Shown here: one piece after another, positions 50,395 through 58,291 of the stretch | Position numbering within the stretch: the first letter of the stretch is position 1 | Layout: every line of letters starts with the position of its first letter | DNA from: Palsa-504 sp963756575 | GTDB taxonomy: Bacteria > Actinomycetota > Actinomycetes > Streptosporangiales > Streptosporangiaceae | DNA: 64,000 bases | Direction of reading: 5' to 3' | Assembly (NCBI GenBank): GCA_963756575.1 | Contig: CAVWOM010000021.1 | Location: forward strand, 930,001 to 994,000 | The notes under the pieces: model-generated | What the model was told of the DNA's origin: nothing | What the model saw: only the letters and a program-made list of their open reading frames with translations | Database searches by the model: none | Made by a program: the position numbers and the translations under genes

Positions 50395-51002
50395 GGGAGG
50401 GCCTGGTGCGGCTGCTCACCGCGCACGGGTTCGAGATCGCCGCCGCGGTGGGCACCGCCCCCGAACTTCTCGATGCGCTGACCACAGAGCGCCCCGACGT
50501 GGGGATCGTCGACGTCAGGCTGCCGCCCACCCACACCGACGACGGTCTCCGTGCGGCCCTGGCCGCCCGGAGACAGGTACCCGGCCTGCCGGTCCTGGTC
50601 CTGTCCCAGTACGTGGAGCAGCTGTACGCCCGCGAGCTGCTGGCCGATCAGGCCGGCGGGGTCGGCTACCTGCTCAAGGACCGGGTGTTCAACGACGAGG
50701 CGTTCACCGCGGCCATCCGCAACGTGGCGGCCGGCGGCACCGTGCTCGACCCCGAGGTGGTGCGGAAGCTGATGGTGCGCCGCTCCCGCAGCGAGCCGGT
50801 GTCCCGGCTGACGCCGCGGGAGCGCGAGGTGCTCGCGCTGATGGCCGAGGGCCGCTCCAACGTGGCGATCGCCCAGCGCCTCTTCATCACCGAAAAGGCC
50901 GTGAGCAAGCACGCGGCGGGCATCTTCGGCAAGCTTGACCTGGCGCCCTCGGACGACGACAACCGCCGCGTCCTCGCGGTGCTCGCCTACCTCGGATCAT
51001 AA
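50358..51002 (+). CDS. NarL/LuxR-family response regulator
   Basis: A 214-residue regulator. The receiver domain has E7/D8 and the phosphate-accepting Asp at 52 (GIVDVRLPP), with YLLKDRV at the conserved lysine. The C-terminal LuxR helix-turn-helix is LTPREREVLALMAEGRSNVA, IAQRLFITEKAVSKHAAGIF, GKLDLAP. It is the cognate partner of the preceding kinase and is read from a GTG within that gene. Targets are unknown; the next methyltransferase gene, 14 bases on, may be cotranscribed. Confidence 0.93.
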   Translation: MRIVIGEDLFLLREGLVRLLTAHGFEIAAAVGTAPELLDALTTERPDVGIVDVRLPPTHTDDGLRAALAARRQVPGLPVLVLSQYVEQLYARELLADQAGGVGYLLKDRVFNDEAFTAAIRNVAAGGTVLDPEVVRKLMVRRSRSEPVSRLTPREREVLALMAEGRSNVAIAQRLFITEKAVSKHAAGIFGKLDLAPSDDDNRRVLAVLAYLGS

Positions 51003-51016
51003 GCAAGGAGCAACGA

Positions 51017-51649
51017 ATGGATCCCGAGCTGCTCAAAGCGGCCGAGGCGGCCACCGGCTTCATGCCCGGGGCCGAGGGCCTGGCCCTGTTCGCCGCGGCC
51101 GCGCGCTACGCCGCCCGCGGGCCGGTCCTCGAGGTGGGCACGTACTGCGGCAAGTCCACGATCTACCTGGCCGCCGCGGCCCGCGCGGCCGGCCAGCCGG
51201 TGATCACCGTGGACCACCACCACGGCTCGGAGGAGAACCAGCCCGGCTGGGAATACCACGACCCGACCCTGGTGGATCCCGCGACCGGCCGCATGGACAC
51301 GCTGCCGCACCTGCGCAAGACGCTGGCCGCGGCCGGAGTGGAAGACGACGTGATCGTCGTGGTAGGCCGCTCCGCCGCGGTGGCCAGGCTGTGGCGGACG
51401 CCGCTCGGCCTGCTGTTCATCGACGGCGGCCACACCGACGTCGCGGCCACGACCGACTACGAGAGCTGGGCCCCGTGGGTCACGGCGGGCGGCGCGCTGG
51501 CCATCCACGACGTGTTCCCCGACCCGGCCGACGGCGGCCAGGCGCCGTACCGGATCTACCAGCGGGCGCTGAAGTCCGGCGCCTTCACCGAGGTCGAGGG
51601 GGAGGGCTCGCTGCGGCTCCTGGAACGGACCGGCGACGGTATCGGCTGA
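51017..51649 (+). CDS. Class I SAM-dependent methyltransferase (Methyltransf_24 type)
   Basis: A 210-residue protein with GPVLEVGTYCGKSTIYLAAA as motif I, VITVDHHHGSEENQPGWEYH as motif II and LLFIDGGHTDVAATTDYESW, the D/GGH metal or SAM block typical of catechol-O-methyltransferase-like and CmcI-type enzymes. AAGGAG lies 6 bases before the ATG. It is 14 bases after the response regulator gene, so it shares the operon. The substrate is unknown. Confidence 0.85.
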   Translation: MDPELLKAAEAATGFMPGAEGLALFAAAARYAARGPVLEVGTYCGKSTIYLAAAARAAGQPVITVDHHHGSEENQPGWEYHDPTLVDPATGRMDTLPHLRKTLAAAGVEDDVIVVVGRSAAVARLWRTPLGLLFIDGGHTDVAATTDYESWAPWVTAGGALAIHDVFPDPADGGQAPYRIYQRALKSGAFTEVEGEGSLRLLERTGDGIG

Positions 51650-51676
51650 CCCCGGCGCCGGCGCCGGGCCAAGCTG

Positions 51677-52714
51677 CTAGTCCCTGGCGGCCGGGTTCGC
51701 GCCGGCGTCGCGGAAGATCCCGGCGCCGCCGGTGAAGCCCGCCAGGGCGTCGGCCGCCAGCACCACGGCGGCCGAGGTCCAGGTCGACCGCTCCCGCGGG
51801 AACGGCGCCTGATTGGCGAACTGCCAGCCGGTCCAGTACGCGCCGTCCGGCTGGCGCATGTGCTGGACGCTGGCGAACACCTCCCGGGCCTGCGCCCGCA
51901 TCCCGCAGGCGTCCAGCGCCATGACCAGCTCGCAGGTCTCGGCCGCGGTCACCCAGTCCGAACCGCTCACGCAGCGGACGCCGAGCCCCGGCACGACGAA
52001 CGTCTCCCACCCCGCCCGCAGCCGGCGCTCCGCGTCCGGTCCCCGCAGCGCCCCGCCGAGCACCGGGTAGTACCAGTCCATCGAGAACAGGCTCTTGTCC
52101 TCGAACGCCTCCGGCTGCCGGGCCACGACGGAACCCAGCCGGTCGGCCGCGAGCTCCCAGTCGGGCCGCGGGTCGTCGGCCAGCTTAGCCAGCGCCACCG
52201 CGCAGCGCAGGCTCTGGTGGATGCTCGAGCAGCCGGTCAGCAGCGCGTACGCCCCCGGCTGCCCGGCCGCGTCGCGTTCCCAGCGGACCTCGCCGCGCGG
52301 CGTGCGCAGCGCCAGCGTCCACTCCACCGCTCGCTGCACCACCGGCCACATCGCCAGCGCGAAGTCCTCGTCGCCGGTCACCAGGTACTCGTGCCAGACG
52401 CCGACGGCGCAGTACGCGGCGTGGTGGCTCTCCGCCGCCGGATCGGTCACCCGGCCCGCCACGGTGGCCCGCGGCCAGGAGCCGTCGGCCCGCTGGTTCT
52501 CGCGCAGCCACCGGTAGGCCCGCCGGGCCGGCGAGGCCAGCCCGCAGACCCGCAAGGCCATCGCGCACTCAACGTGGTCCCAGGCCTCGACGTGCCCGTC
52601 CGGCCACGCGATCCCGCCGGAGGGCTCCTGCATCCGGGCGATGTACTTACCCGTCGCCACCACGGCGGGCCAGTCCAGCACCAGATCCGGCTCCGGATCA
52701 CCCATCCGCGACAC
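51677..52714 (-). CDS. Terpenoid cyclase/prenyltransferase alpha-barrel protein
   Basis: A 345-residue protein with alpha/alpha-barrel repeats of the squalene cyclase/prenyltransferase fold: RMQEPSGGIAWPDGHVEAWD, WLRENQRADGSWPRATVAGR and HMRQPDGAYWTGWQFANQAP, which resemble QW-type turns. The catalytic DXDD motif of squalene-hopene cyclases is not seen, and the length is half that of a full cyclase. It may bind or process an isoprenoid or polysaccharide. Start GTG 52714 or ATG 52705; both overlap the methyltransferase stop. It ends the operon glycosyltransferase-methyltransferase-cyclase-like. Confidence 0.75.
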   Translation of the reverse strand: MSRMGDPEPDLVLDWPAVVATGKYIARMQEPSGGIAWPDGHVEAWDHVECAMALRVCGLASPARRAYRWLRENQRADGSWPRATVAGRVTDPAAESHHAAYCAVGVWHEYLVTGDEDFALAMWPVVQRAVEWTLALRTPRGEVRWERDAAGQPGAYALLTGCSSIHQSLRCAVALAKLADDPRPDWELAADRLGSVVARQPEAFEDKSLFSMDWYYPVLGGALRGPDAERRLRAGWETFVVPGLGVRCVSGSDWVTAAETCELVMALDACGMRAQAREVFASVQHMRQPDGAYWTGWQFANQAPFPRERSTWTSAAVVLAADALAGFTGGAGIFRDAGANPAARD

Positions 52715-53429
52715 CAGGCGAAGGCTTGACCGCGTACACCACCAGGCTCTTGCCGATGAGCGGGTTGAGCGCCTGCTCGGCGAGCCGGGTGACGGCCGGC
52801 TTGCGCATGATGTCCCAGACCAGCAGCTTGTGGTACGCGGCGGCCAGCCGGTGCTTGTCGTTGTGCACTCCGACCGCGCACTTGAGCCACCAGTACGGCG
52901 AGTGCAGCCCGTGCGCGTGGTGGTGCCACAGCGCGGTCAGCCCGGCCCGGGCCAGCTTGGCTTCCAGTTCGGCCCGCGTGTAGATGCGCACGTGGCCGCC
53001 GGGGGTGTCGTAGTACTCCGCGGACAGCGCCCAGCAGATCCGTTCGGGCAGGAAGGCGGGCACCGTGATCGCGGCCAGCCCGCCCGGCCGCAGCACCCGG
53101 GCGAGCTCGTTCATCGCCCGCTGGTCGTCCAGGACGTGCTCGAGCACCTCGGACGCGATCACCCGGTCGAACGCGCCGTCACCGAACGGCATCGCGGTGG
53201 CGTCCCCGGAGATCGCCCCCGCCCCCGTCTGCTCGCTGACCTCGCCCGCCGCCAGCATCCCGCCGAACATCGACGTCACCGGGGTCAGCTCGCCCGGGTC
53301 CAGGTCGAACGCCACCACGTCGGCGCCGCGCCGGTAGACCTCGAACGCGTGCCGCCCGCCGCCGCAGCCCAGGTCGAGCACCCGGTCGCCCGCCCGGACG
53401 GGGAACCGGCGGAAATCCACGGTCAGCAC
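52698..53429 (-). CDS. Class I SAM-dependent methyltransferase (Methyltransf_11 type)
   Basis: A 243-residue protein starting at GTG 53429 (AGGAG 8 bases upstream), overlapping the glycosyltransferase stop by 7 bases. Motifs are DRVLDLGCGGGRHAFEVYRR, VVAFDLDPGEL, GDATAMPFGDGAFDRVIASE and LRPGGLAAITVP. A C-terminal region (YWWLKCAVGVHNDKHRLAAA, VVYAVKPSPG) is less common and may bind a lipid-linked substrate. The substrate is unknown. Confidence 0.88.
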   Translation of the reverse strand: MLTVDFRRFPVRAGDRVLDLGCGGGRHAFEVYRRGADVVAFDLDPGELTPVTSMFGGMLAAGEVSEQTGAGAISGDATAMPFGDGAFDRVIASEVLEHVLDDQRAMNELARVLRPGGLAAITVPAFLPERICWALSAEYYDTPGGHVRIYTRAELEAKLARAGLTALWHHHAHGLHSPYWWLKCAVGVHNDKHRLAAAYHKLLVWDIMRKPAVTRLAEQALNPLIGKSLVVYAVKPSPGVADG

Positions 53430-54679
53430 GAGGGGCGCTCCTGTTTCCCTAGAGCTTGCTGGTACTGCTCGGCGGTGGCCTGGGCCACCGCGGGCCAGGC
53501 GAAGCGCTCGCTGACCCGGCGCAGCGCCCGCTCGGACAGCGCGGCCCGCTCGCCGGGCGAGCCGAGCAGCCGCCGCAGCACGGCGGCGAGGTGCTCGTCG
53601 TCTCCCGGGCTGAACAGGACGGCGGCGTCCCCGGCCACCTCGGGCAGCGACCCGGAGTCGCTGGCCACCAGCGGGGTGCCGGATCCCATGTGCTCCACCG
53701 CGGGCAGCGAGAACCCCTCGTAGAGCGAGGCCACCACGGCGATCTCGGCGCTGGCCAGCAGCTCGGCCAGCGCCTCGTCGGACAGGCCGGAGGTGAACCT
53801 GACCCGGTCGCCGAGCGACAGCTGGGCGTGCAGTTTCTCGTTGGCCGGCCCGGGCTTGCCCACCACGATCAGGTGCGCGTCGGTGTCGGTGACCAGCTTG
53901 CCCATCGCGCGCAGCAGCGTGGCCACCCCCTTGAGCGGGGAGTCCGAGCTGGCCACCGCCACGATCCGCCCCGGAACGCGCGGCGCCGGGCGCGGGTGGA
54001 ACACCCGGGTGTCCACGCCCAGCGGGATGATCCGGACGTTCTCGGGCCGGACCCCGAAGTCGCGGCAGATGTCGTCCCGGGCCGAGGAGGACACGGTGAG
54101 CAGCGGCGCCTGCTCCGAGACCCGGCTGGCCACCCGGGCCTGCATCCGGACGAACCCGTACCAGCGCCGCTTGGACAGCCGGGCCATCCCGCGGGCCTCG
54201 GCCAGCTCGATCCGCCGGTCCACGCTGATCGGGTGGTGCACGCTGGTCACCAGCGGCAGCCCGAGCCGCGGTATGCCGAGCATCCCGTAGCCGAGCACCT
54301 GGTTGTCGTGGACCACGTCGAAGTCCCGGGCCCGCGACCGCAGGACGCGCAGCGCCCGCAGGCTGTAGGTCAGCGGCTCGGGGAAGCCCGCCGTCCACAT
54401 CGTGGCCGTTTCCAGCACGTCGATCCAGTCCCGGTACTCGCGCCAGTGCGGCGTGCGGAACGGATCCTCGTCGCGGTACAGGTCCAGGCTGGGGACCTCA
54501 TGCAGCAAAGGTCCGGGCTCGAGGTCGGGGTAGGGCTGGCCCGAGAACACCTCGACGTGGTGCCCGAGCGCGTGAAGTTCCCTGGTCAGGTGGCGTACAT
54601 AGATGCCCTGGCCCCCGCAGTGCGGCTTGCTGCGGTACGACAGCAGCGCGATGCGAAGCGGACGATTCAAGATAACCAC
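53423..54679 (-). CDS. Glycosyltransferase family 4 (GT-B fold)
   Basis: A 418-residue retaining glycosyltransferase. LRIALLSYRSKPHCGGQGIY at the N-terminus, HDNQVLGYGML, RIIPLGVDTRVFHPRPAPRV, the nucleotide-sugar block SLYEGFSLPAVEHMGSGTPL and ASDSGSLPEVAGDAA are diagnostic. The EX7E motif is EGFSLPAVE. The GTG at 54679 follows TAAGGT by 5 bases, so it is probably leaderless; an open frame extends to 54694. It heads the three-gene operon. The acceptor is unknown, possibly a lipid, given its partners. Confidence 0.92.
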   Translation of the reverse strand: MVILNRPLRIALLSYRSKPHCGGQGIYVRHLTRELHALGHHVEVFSGQPYPDLEPGPLLHEVPSLDLYRDEDPFRTPHWREYRDWIDVLETATMWTAGFPEPLTYSLRALRVLRSRARDFDVVHDNQVLGYGMLGIPRLGLPLVTSVHHPISVDRRIELAEARGMARLSKRRWYGFVRMQARVASRVSEQAPLLTVSSSARDDICRDFGVRPENVRIIPLGVDTRVFHPRPAPRVPGRIVAVASSDSPLKGVATLLRAMGKLVTDTDAHLIVVGKPGPANEKLHAQLSLGDRVRFTSGLSDEALAELLASAEIAVVASLYEGFSLPAVEHMGSGTPLVASDSGSLPEVAGDAAVLFSPGDDEHLAAVLRRLLGSPGERAALSERALRRVSERFAWPAVAQATAEQYQQALGKQERPSC

Positions 54680-54762
54680 GGGGCACCTTACCACTCAGTA
54701 GCCCCATGCCCCGGGAGCGCCCCCGGTAGAGCCGGGACCAGCGGTTGCGTTACAACAAGAAC

Positions 54763-55707
54763 GTGACGCATAGATTCCCGGCCCTGATCGCCGCGCCGCC
54801 CGCGGCGCGGGGGCGGCTCTGGCTGACCGGAGCCCGGCTGTTCGACGGCACCGGCGGCCCGCTGCGCGAGGACAGCGCCGTCCTGATCGAGGACGGCATC
54901 ATCCGACGGGTCGCGGACGACCGCGAGCGCTGCCCGGACGGCGCCCGGCCGGTCGACCTGGGCCAGCGGACCCTGATGCCGGGCCTGACCGACGCGCACA
55001 CGCACGCCTCCGGCCGCGTCCCGCACCCCGCCAAGGGCGCCGAGGCCCCGCTGCCCGAGGTGGCGGCGCACTTCCTGCAGGCCGAGCTGCGCGACTACCT
55101 GAGCCTGGGCGTGACCACCATCCGGGTCTGCGGCTCGCATCGAGCACGGCATGTACCTGAGCCACCGCCCGGACCTGCTGGCGGCGATGGCCGCCGCGGG
55201 CCAGTTCCTGGTGCCCACGCTGTCGGGCTACTACTGGATGGCCGGCCTGGGCGAGACCGTCGACCCGGCGGCCGGCCCGACGCGGCGGCCGCCGACCCCG
55301 ACGCGCCGCACGCCGACCCCGGCATGCCGCCGGTGCTGACCGAGCTGGCCCACCACAACCTGGCCGAGGGCGCGGCCAGCATGCGCGCGGCCCAGCGCGC
55401 CGGGGTGAAGATCGCCCTGGGCAGCGACATGAGCCTGGCCACCGGCCTGGAGATCGAGCGGATGGTGGAGCACGGCCTCACCCCCGCCCAGGCCCTGGCC
55501 GCCGCGACCGGCACCGCGGCGGCCGCGCTCGGCCTCGGCGACCGCCTCGGCACCGTCACCGAGGGCAAGCTCGCCGACCTGATCGTGGTGGACGGCGACC
55601 CGCTCGCGTCCCCGGCGCTGCTGTCCGGCCCCGGCCGTATCTGGCTGGTCCTGCAGCAAGGGGTGCCCGTCGCCGGCGATGGTCAATGGACCGAACGACC
55701 TAGCTGA
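54763..55707 (+). pseudogene. Amidohydrolase (imidazolonepropionase-like) with internal deletion
   Basis: The N-terminal part (LWLTGARLFDGTGGPLREDS, LMPGLTDAHTHASG) and the C-terminal part (AGVKIALGSDMSLATGLEIE, LAAATGTAAAALGLGDRLG) are typical metal-dependent amidohydrolase ends. In the middle, LGVTTIRVCGS jumps at about 55133-55139 straight to IEHGMYLSHRPDLLAAMAAA in another frame, so roughly 100 codons are lost. These include the segment with the carboxylated lysine and the AHAxG histidine. A second shift near 55280 returns to the first frame. It cannot make an active enzyme as read. GTG 54763 follows TACAAC by 6 bases (leaderless). Assembly collapse is the alternative. Confidence 0.82.
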
Positions 55708-55792
55708 TACGCCCCCCTCATGCCCGCCCGCTATACCTTGGCCGGCGCGCGTGCTGGCCACCGCCGTCATCCTCAGCCGCGGGCGAGGGGCG

Positions 55793-56524
55793 TCAGGCGG
55801 CGATGTGGCCGACGGCCGCGCCGATGCCGTAGGTGATCGCGGCGGCGGCGGCCCCCAGGAGCAGCTGCCGGAGCGCGCCGCGCCAGAACGGCCGGCTGGT
55901 CAGCCGGGCCACCATCCCCCCGCCGGCCACGGCGGCGACGGCGGCGAGGCCGAGCGCGACGGCCAGCACGTGCAGGCCGATCAGGTACGGGAACAGCGGG
56001 ATCACCGCCCCGATGGCGAACGAGACCAGCGAGGCGCCCGCCGCCACCGCCGGCGAGGGCAGCTCGCCTGGATCCACCCCTAGCTCCGCCAGCGCGTGCA
56101 CCGCCAGCGCCTGCTCCGGATGCTCGGAGATCTCCGCGGCGGCCAGCTTCGCGGTGGCGGCGCTGACGCCGCGGGCCCGGAGCATGGCGGCCAGCTCGGC
56201 CTGCTCGGCCCAGGGGTGATGCTCGATCTCCAGCCGTTCCTTGTCGACCTCGGCGAAGATGAGCTCGTTCTGCGAGGAGACCGACACGTACTCCCCGGTC
56301 GCCATCGAGCACGCGCCCGCGACCAGGCAGGCCAGCCCGGTGAGCACGATCGTGTGCGCGCTCCCGCCGCCGCCGCCCACCCCGGCGATCAGCGACACGT
56401 TGGTGACCAGGCCGTCCATGGCGCCGAACACGGCCGGCCGCAGCCACCCGCCGGACACGTCGCGGTGCTGGTGGCCGTGACCATGGTCGTGCGCCTCGGC
56501 CCGGGCCCGGTTATCGGTCGTCAT
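55793..56524 (-). CDS. VIT1/CCC1-family iron/manganese transporter-like protein
   Basis: A 243-residue protein with a His-rich N-terminus (AHDHGHGHQHRD), then AVFGAMDGLVTNVSLIAGV and ATGEYVSVSSQNELIFAEVD, the core helices of the vacuolar iron transporter family. A cytosolic metal-binding stretch (EIEHHPWAEQAELAAML) and three more helices (LVSFAIGAVIPLFPYLIGL, VLAVALGLAAVAAVAGGGM, LLLGAAAAAITYGIG) follow. The ATG at 56524 has GGAAGG upstream. It probably moves divalent metal out of the cytoplasm; direction is inferred from the family. Confidence 0.9.
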   Translation of the reverse strand: MTTDNRARAEAHDHGHGHQHRDVSGGWLRPAVFGAMDGLVTNVSLIAGVGGGGGSAHTIVLTGLACLVAGACSMATGEYVSVSSQNELIFAEVDKERLEIEHHPWAEQAELAAMLRARGVSAATAKLAAAEISEHPEQALAVHALAELGVDPGELPSPAVAAGASLVSFAIGAVIPLFPYLIGLHVLAVALGLAAVAAVAGGGMVARLTSRPFWRGALRQLLLGAAAAAITYGIGAAVGHIAA

Positions 56525-56587
56525 CGGGGCTGCCTTCCTCTCCGCGCCGCCGCACTCCAGCTGACGGCGCGGAGAGGGGATCAGGCC

Positions 56588-58291
56588 CTAGCTCTTGGCT
56601 GCGTTGTAGAGGAACAGGTGCCCGATCGCGGTCGGGTAGACACCGGTCACGCCCTGCGCCGTCGCCGTCAGGTAATTGTAGAAGTACGCGAAGATGATCG
56701 GCGTCTGGTCCAGCAGCAGCGTCTCGATCTGGCCGGCCAGGCTCTTCTGGCTGGACAGGTCGGAGGCGCCGATGTACTGCGTCACCAGCTTGTCGTACTG
56801 GGCGTTGTTGAAGTGGGCCGCGTTCCACGGGCCGGTGCCGGCCTTGGCGTTGGTCGTCTCCAGCGGCGCGGTCAGGAACACGTTCGGCACGCTCCGGTGC
56901 CCGTAGTCGACCATGCTCATGGTGGCGTCCAGCCAGTCGGAGTTCCCGAACGTGGCCTTGCCGTAGTAGGCGGACTGGGCTTCCACCTTCAGGTTGATGT
57001 TGACCCCGATCTCCTTGGCCGACTGCACCACGATCTGGGCGAACTCGGGGATCTCGAGGACGTTCTCGGTGACCAGCTGGGTGCTGAGCCCCGAGCCGTG
57101 CCCGGCCGCGGACAGCAGCGACTTGGCCTTGGCGATGTTCTGCGTCCGCTGCGCCACGCTGGTGTCGGTGGACGGGTAGACCGGCGCGAACGGGCTGTCG
57201 TTGCCCACGTCGGAGTAGCCCTTGAACAGCGCCTGGACGATCTGCGGCCGGTTGATCGAGAGCGCGATCGCCTGCCGCACCCGCGCGTCGCTCAGCGGCC
57301 CGGAGTCGCAGCGCATCGACAGCTCGCGGTGCGCGCTGGACTTCAGCTTGATGATGTTGTAGCTGCCGGTCAGCAGCTCCTGCGCCCCGGACACCGAGAA
57401 CTGGCCCACCACGTCGATGTTGCCGCCGGTCAGGGCCAAGATCATCGGGTTCTGGGTGTCGTAGAAGGTGAACACCGTCTGCGACGGCAGCGCCTTGGTG
57501 CCCCAGTAGTCCTCGTTGCGGGTGAACGTGGCCCCGGACTTCGGCGTGTACGAGCCCAGCTTGAACGGCCCGGTGCCGATGAACGTGCTCTGCCACTTGG
57601 CCGGGTCGTAGCCCTTCGGCAAGATGATCATGTTGTAGTTGTCGGACGAGGTCAGGTACGGGAAGTTCCCGTTCGGGGCGGCGAGGTGGAACTCGACCGT
57701 GAAGTCGTCGACCTTCTTCACCCCGGCCGGCAGGAGCACCCCGCCGAAGGCGGACAGCGCGTTCGCGCTGCCCTTGGGGTTGGTGTGCAGCTGGTAGGTG
57801 TACACCACGTCGTCGGCGGTCAGGGCCTGGCCGTTGTGGAACTTGACCCCCTGCCGGATCTTGAACGTCCACACGTCGGACTTGGCGTTCGGCGTCCAGC
57901 TGGTGGCCAGCACCGGCTTCAGGACCAGCGTCTGGGTGGACAGGCACAGGTACTCGCCGGTCTGCGCGAGCATGTCCAGGCCGCCCTGGTCGGCCACGGT
58001 GACCGGGTTGATGGCCGCGGTGGGCGTCTCGATGCCCGCCTTGATCACCGCCCCCGGCGCCCCCTTGGCGGTGGAGGTGGAGCCGCTGCCCGCGGTGGTC
58101 TTGGCGCTGCTGCCGCAGGCGGCGAGGATCGAGCCGAGCAGCGGCACCGAGATGCCGACGACGGTGCCGCGGCGGATGAAGTCCCGCCGGGACAGCCGCC
58201 CGGCCGCGAACTCGTCGATGATGTGGTTAGCGACCTCGCCCTGGTCCTGGCGTAGCTGCCCGAGCCGCTTGCGGTCGATATTCCTGGTCAA
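56588..58291 (-). CDS. ABC transporter substrate-binding lipoprotein (family 5, peptide type)
   Basis: A 567-residue solute-binding protein. It has a twin-arginine-type signal (LSRRDFIRRG, residues 33-41) and a lipobox LAAC with Cys 59, so it is likely exported folded and lipid-anchored. SBP_bac_5 features are VWTFKIRQGVKFHNGQALTA, DDVVYTYQLHTNP, TRNEDYWGTKALP, VRQAIALSINRPQIVQALFK and IIFAYFYNYLTA. The TTG start overlaps the ATPase stop (TTGA) and has GGGAGGG 5 bases upstream. It is the last gene of the operon. Substrate: dipeptide, oligopeptide or similar; not determined. Confidence 0.92.
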   Translation of the reverse strand: MTRNIDRKRLGQLRQDQGEVANHIIDEFAAGRLSRRDFIRRGTVVGISVPLLGSILAACGSSAKTTAGSGSTSTAKGAPGAVIKAGIETPTAAINPVTVADQGGLDMLAQTGEYLCLSTQTLVLKPVLATSWTPNAKSDVWTFKIRQGVKFHNGQALTADDVVYTYQLHTNPKGSANALSAFGGVLLPAGVKKVDDFTVEFHLAAPNGNFPYLTSSDNYNMIILPKGYDPAKWQSTFIGTGPFKLGSYTPKSGATFTRNEDYWGTKALPSQTVFTFYDTQNPMILALTGGNIDVVGQFSVSGAQELLTGSYNIIKLKSSAHRELSMRCDSGPLSDARVRQAIALSINRPQIVQALFKGYSDVGNDSPFAPVYPSTDTSVAQRTQNIAKAKSLLSAAGHGSGLSTQLVTENVLEIPEFAQIVVQSAKEIGVNINLKVEAQSAYYGKATFGNSDWLDATMSMVDYGHRSVPNVFLTAPLETTNAKAGTGPWNAAHFNNAQYDKLVTQYIGASDLSSQKSLAGQIETLLLDQTPIIFAYFYNYLTATAQGVTGVYPTAIGHLFLYNAAKS

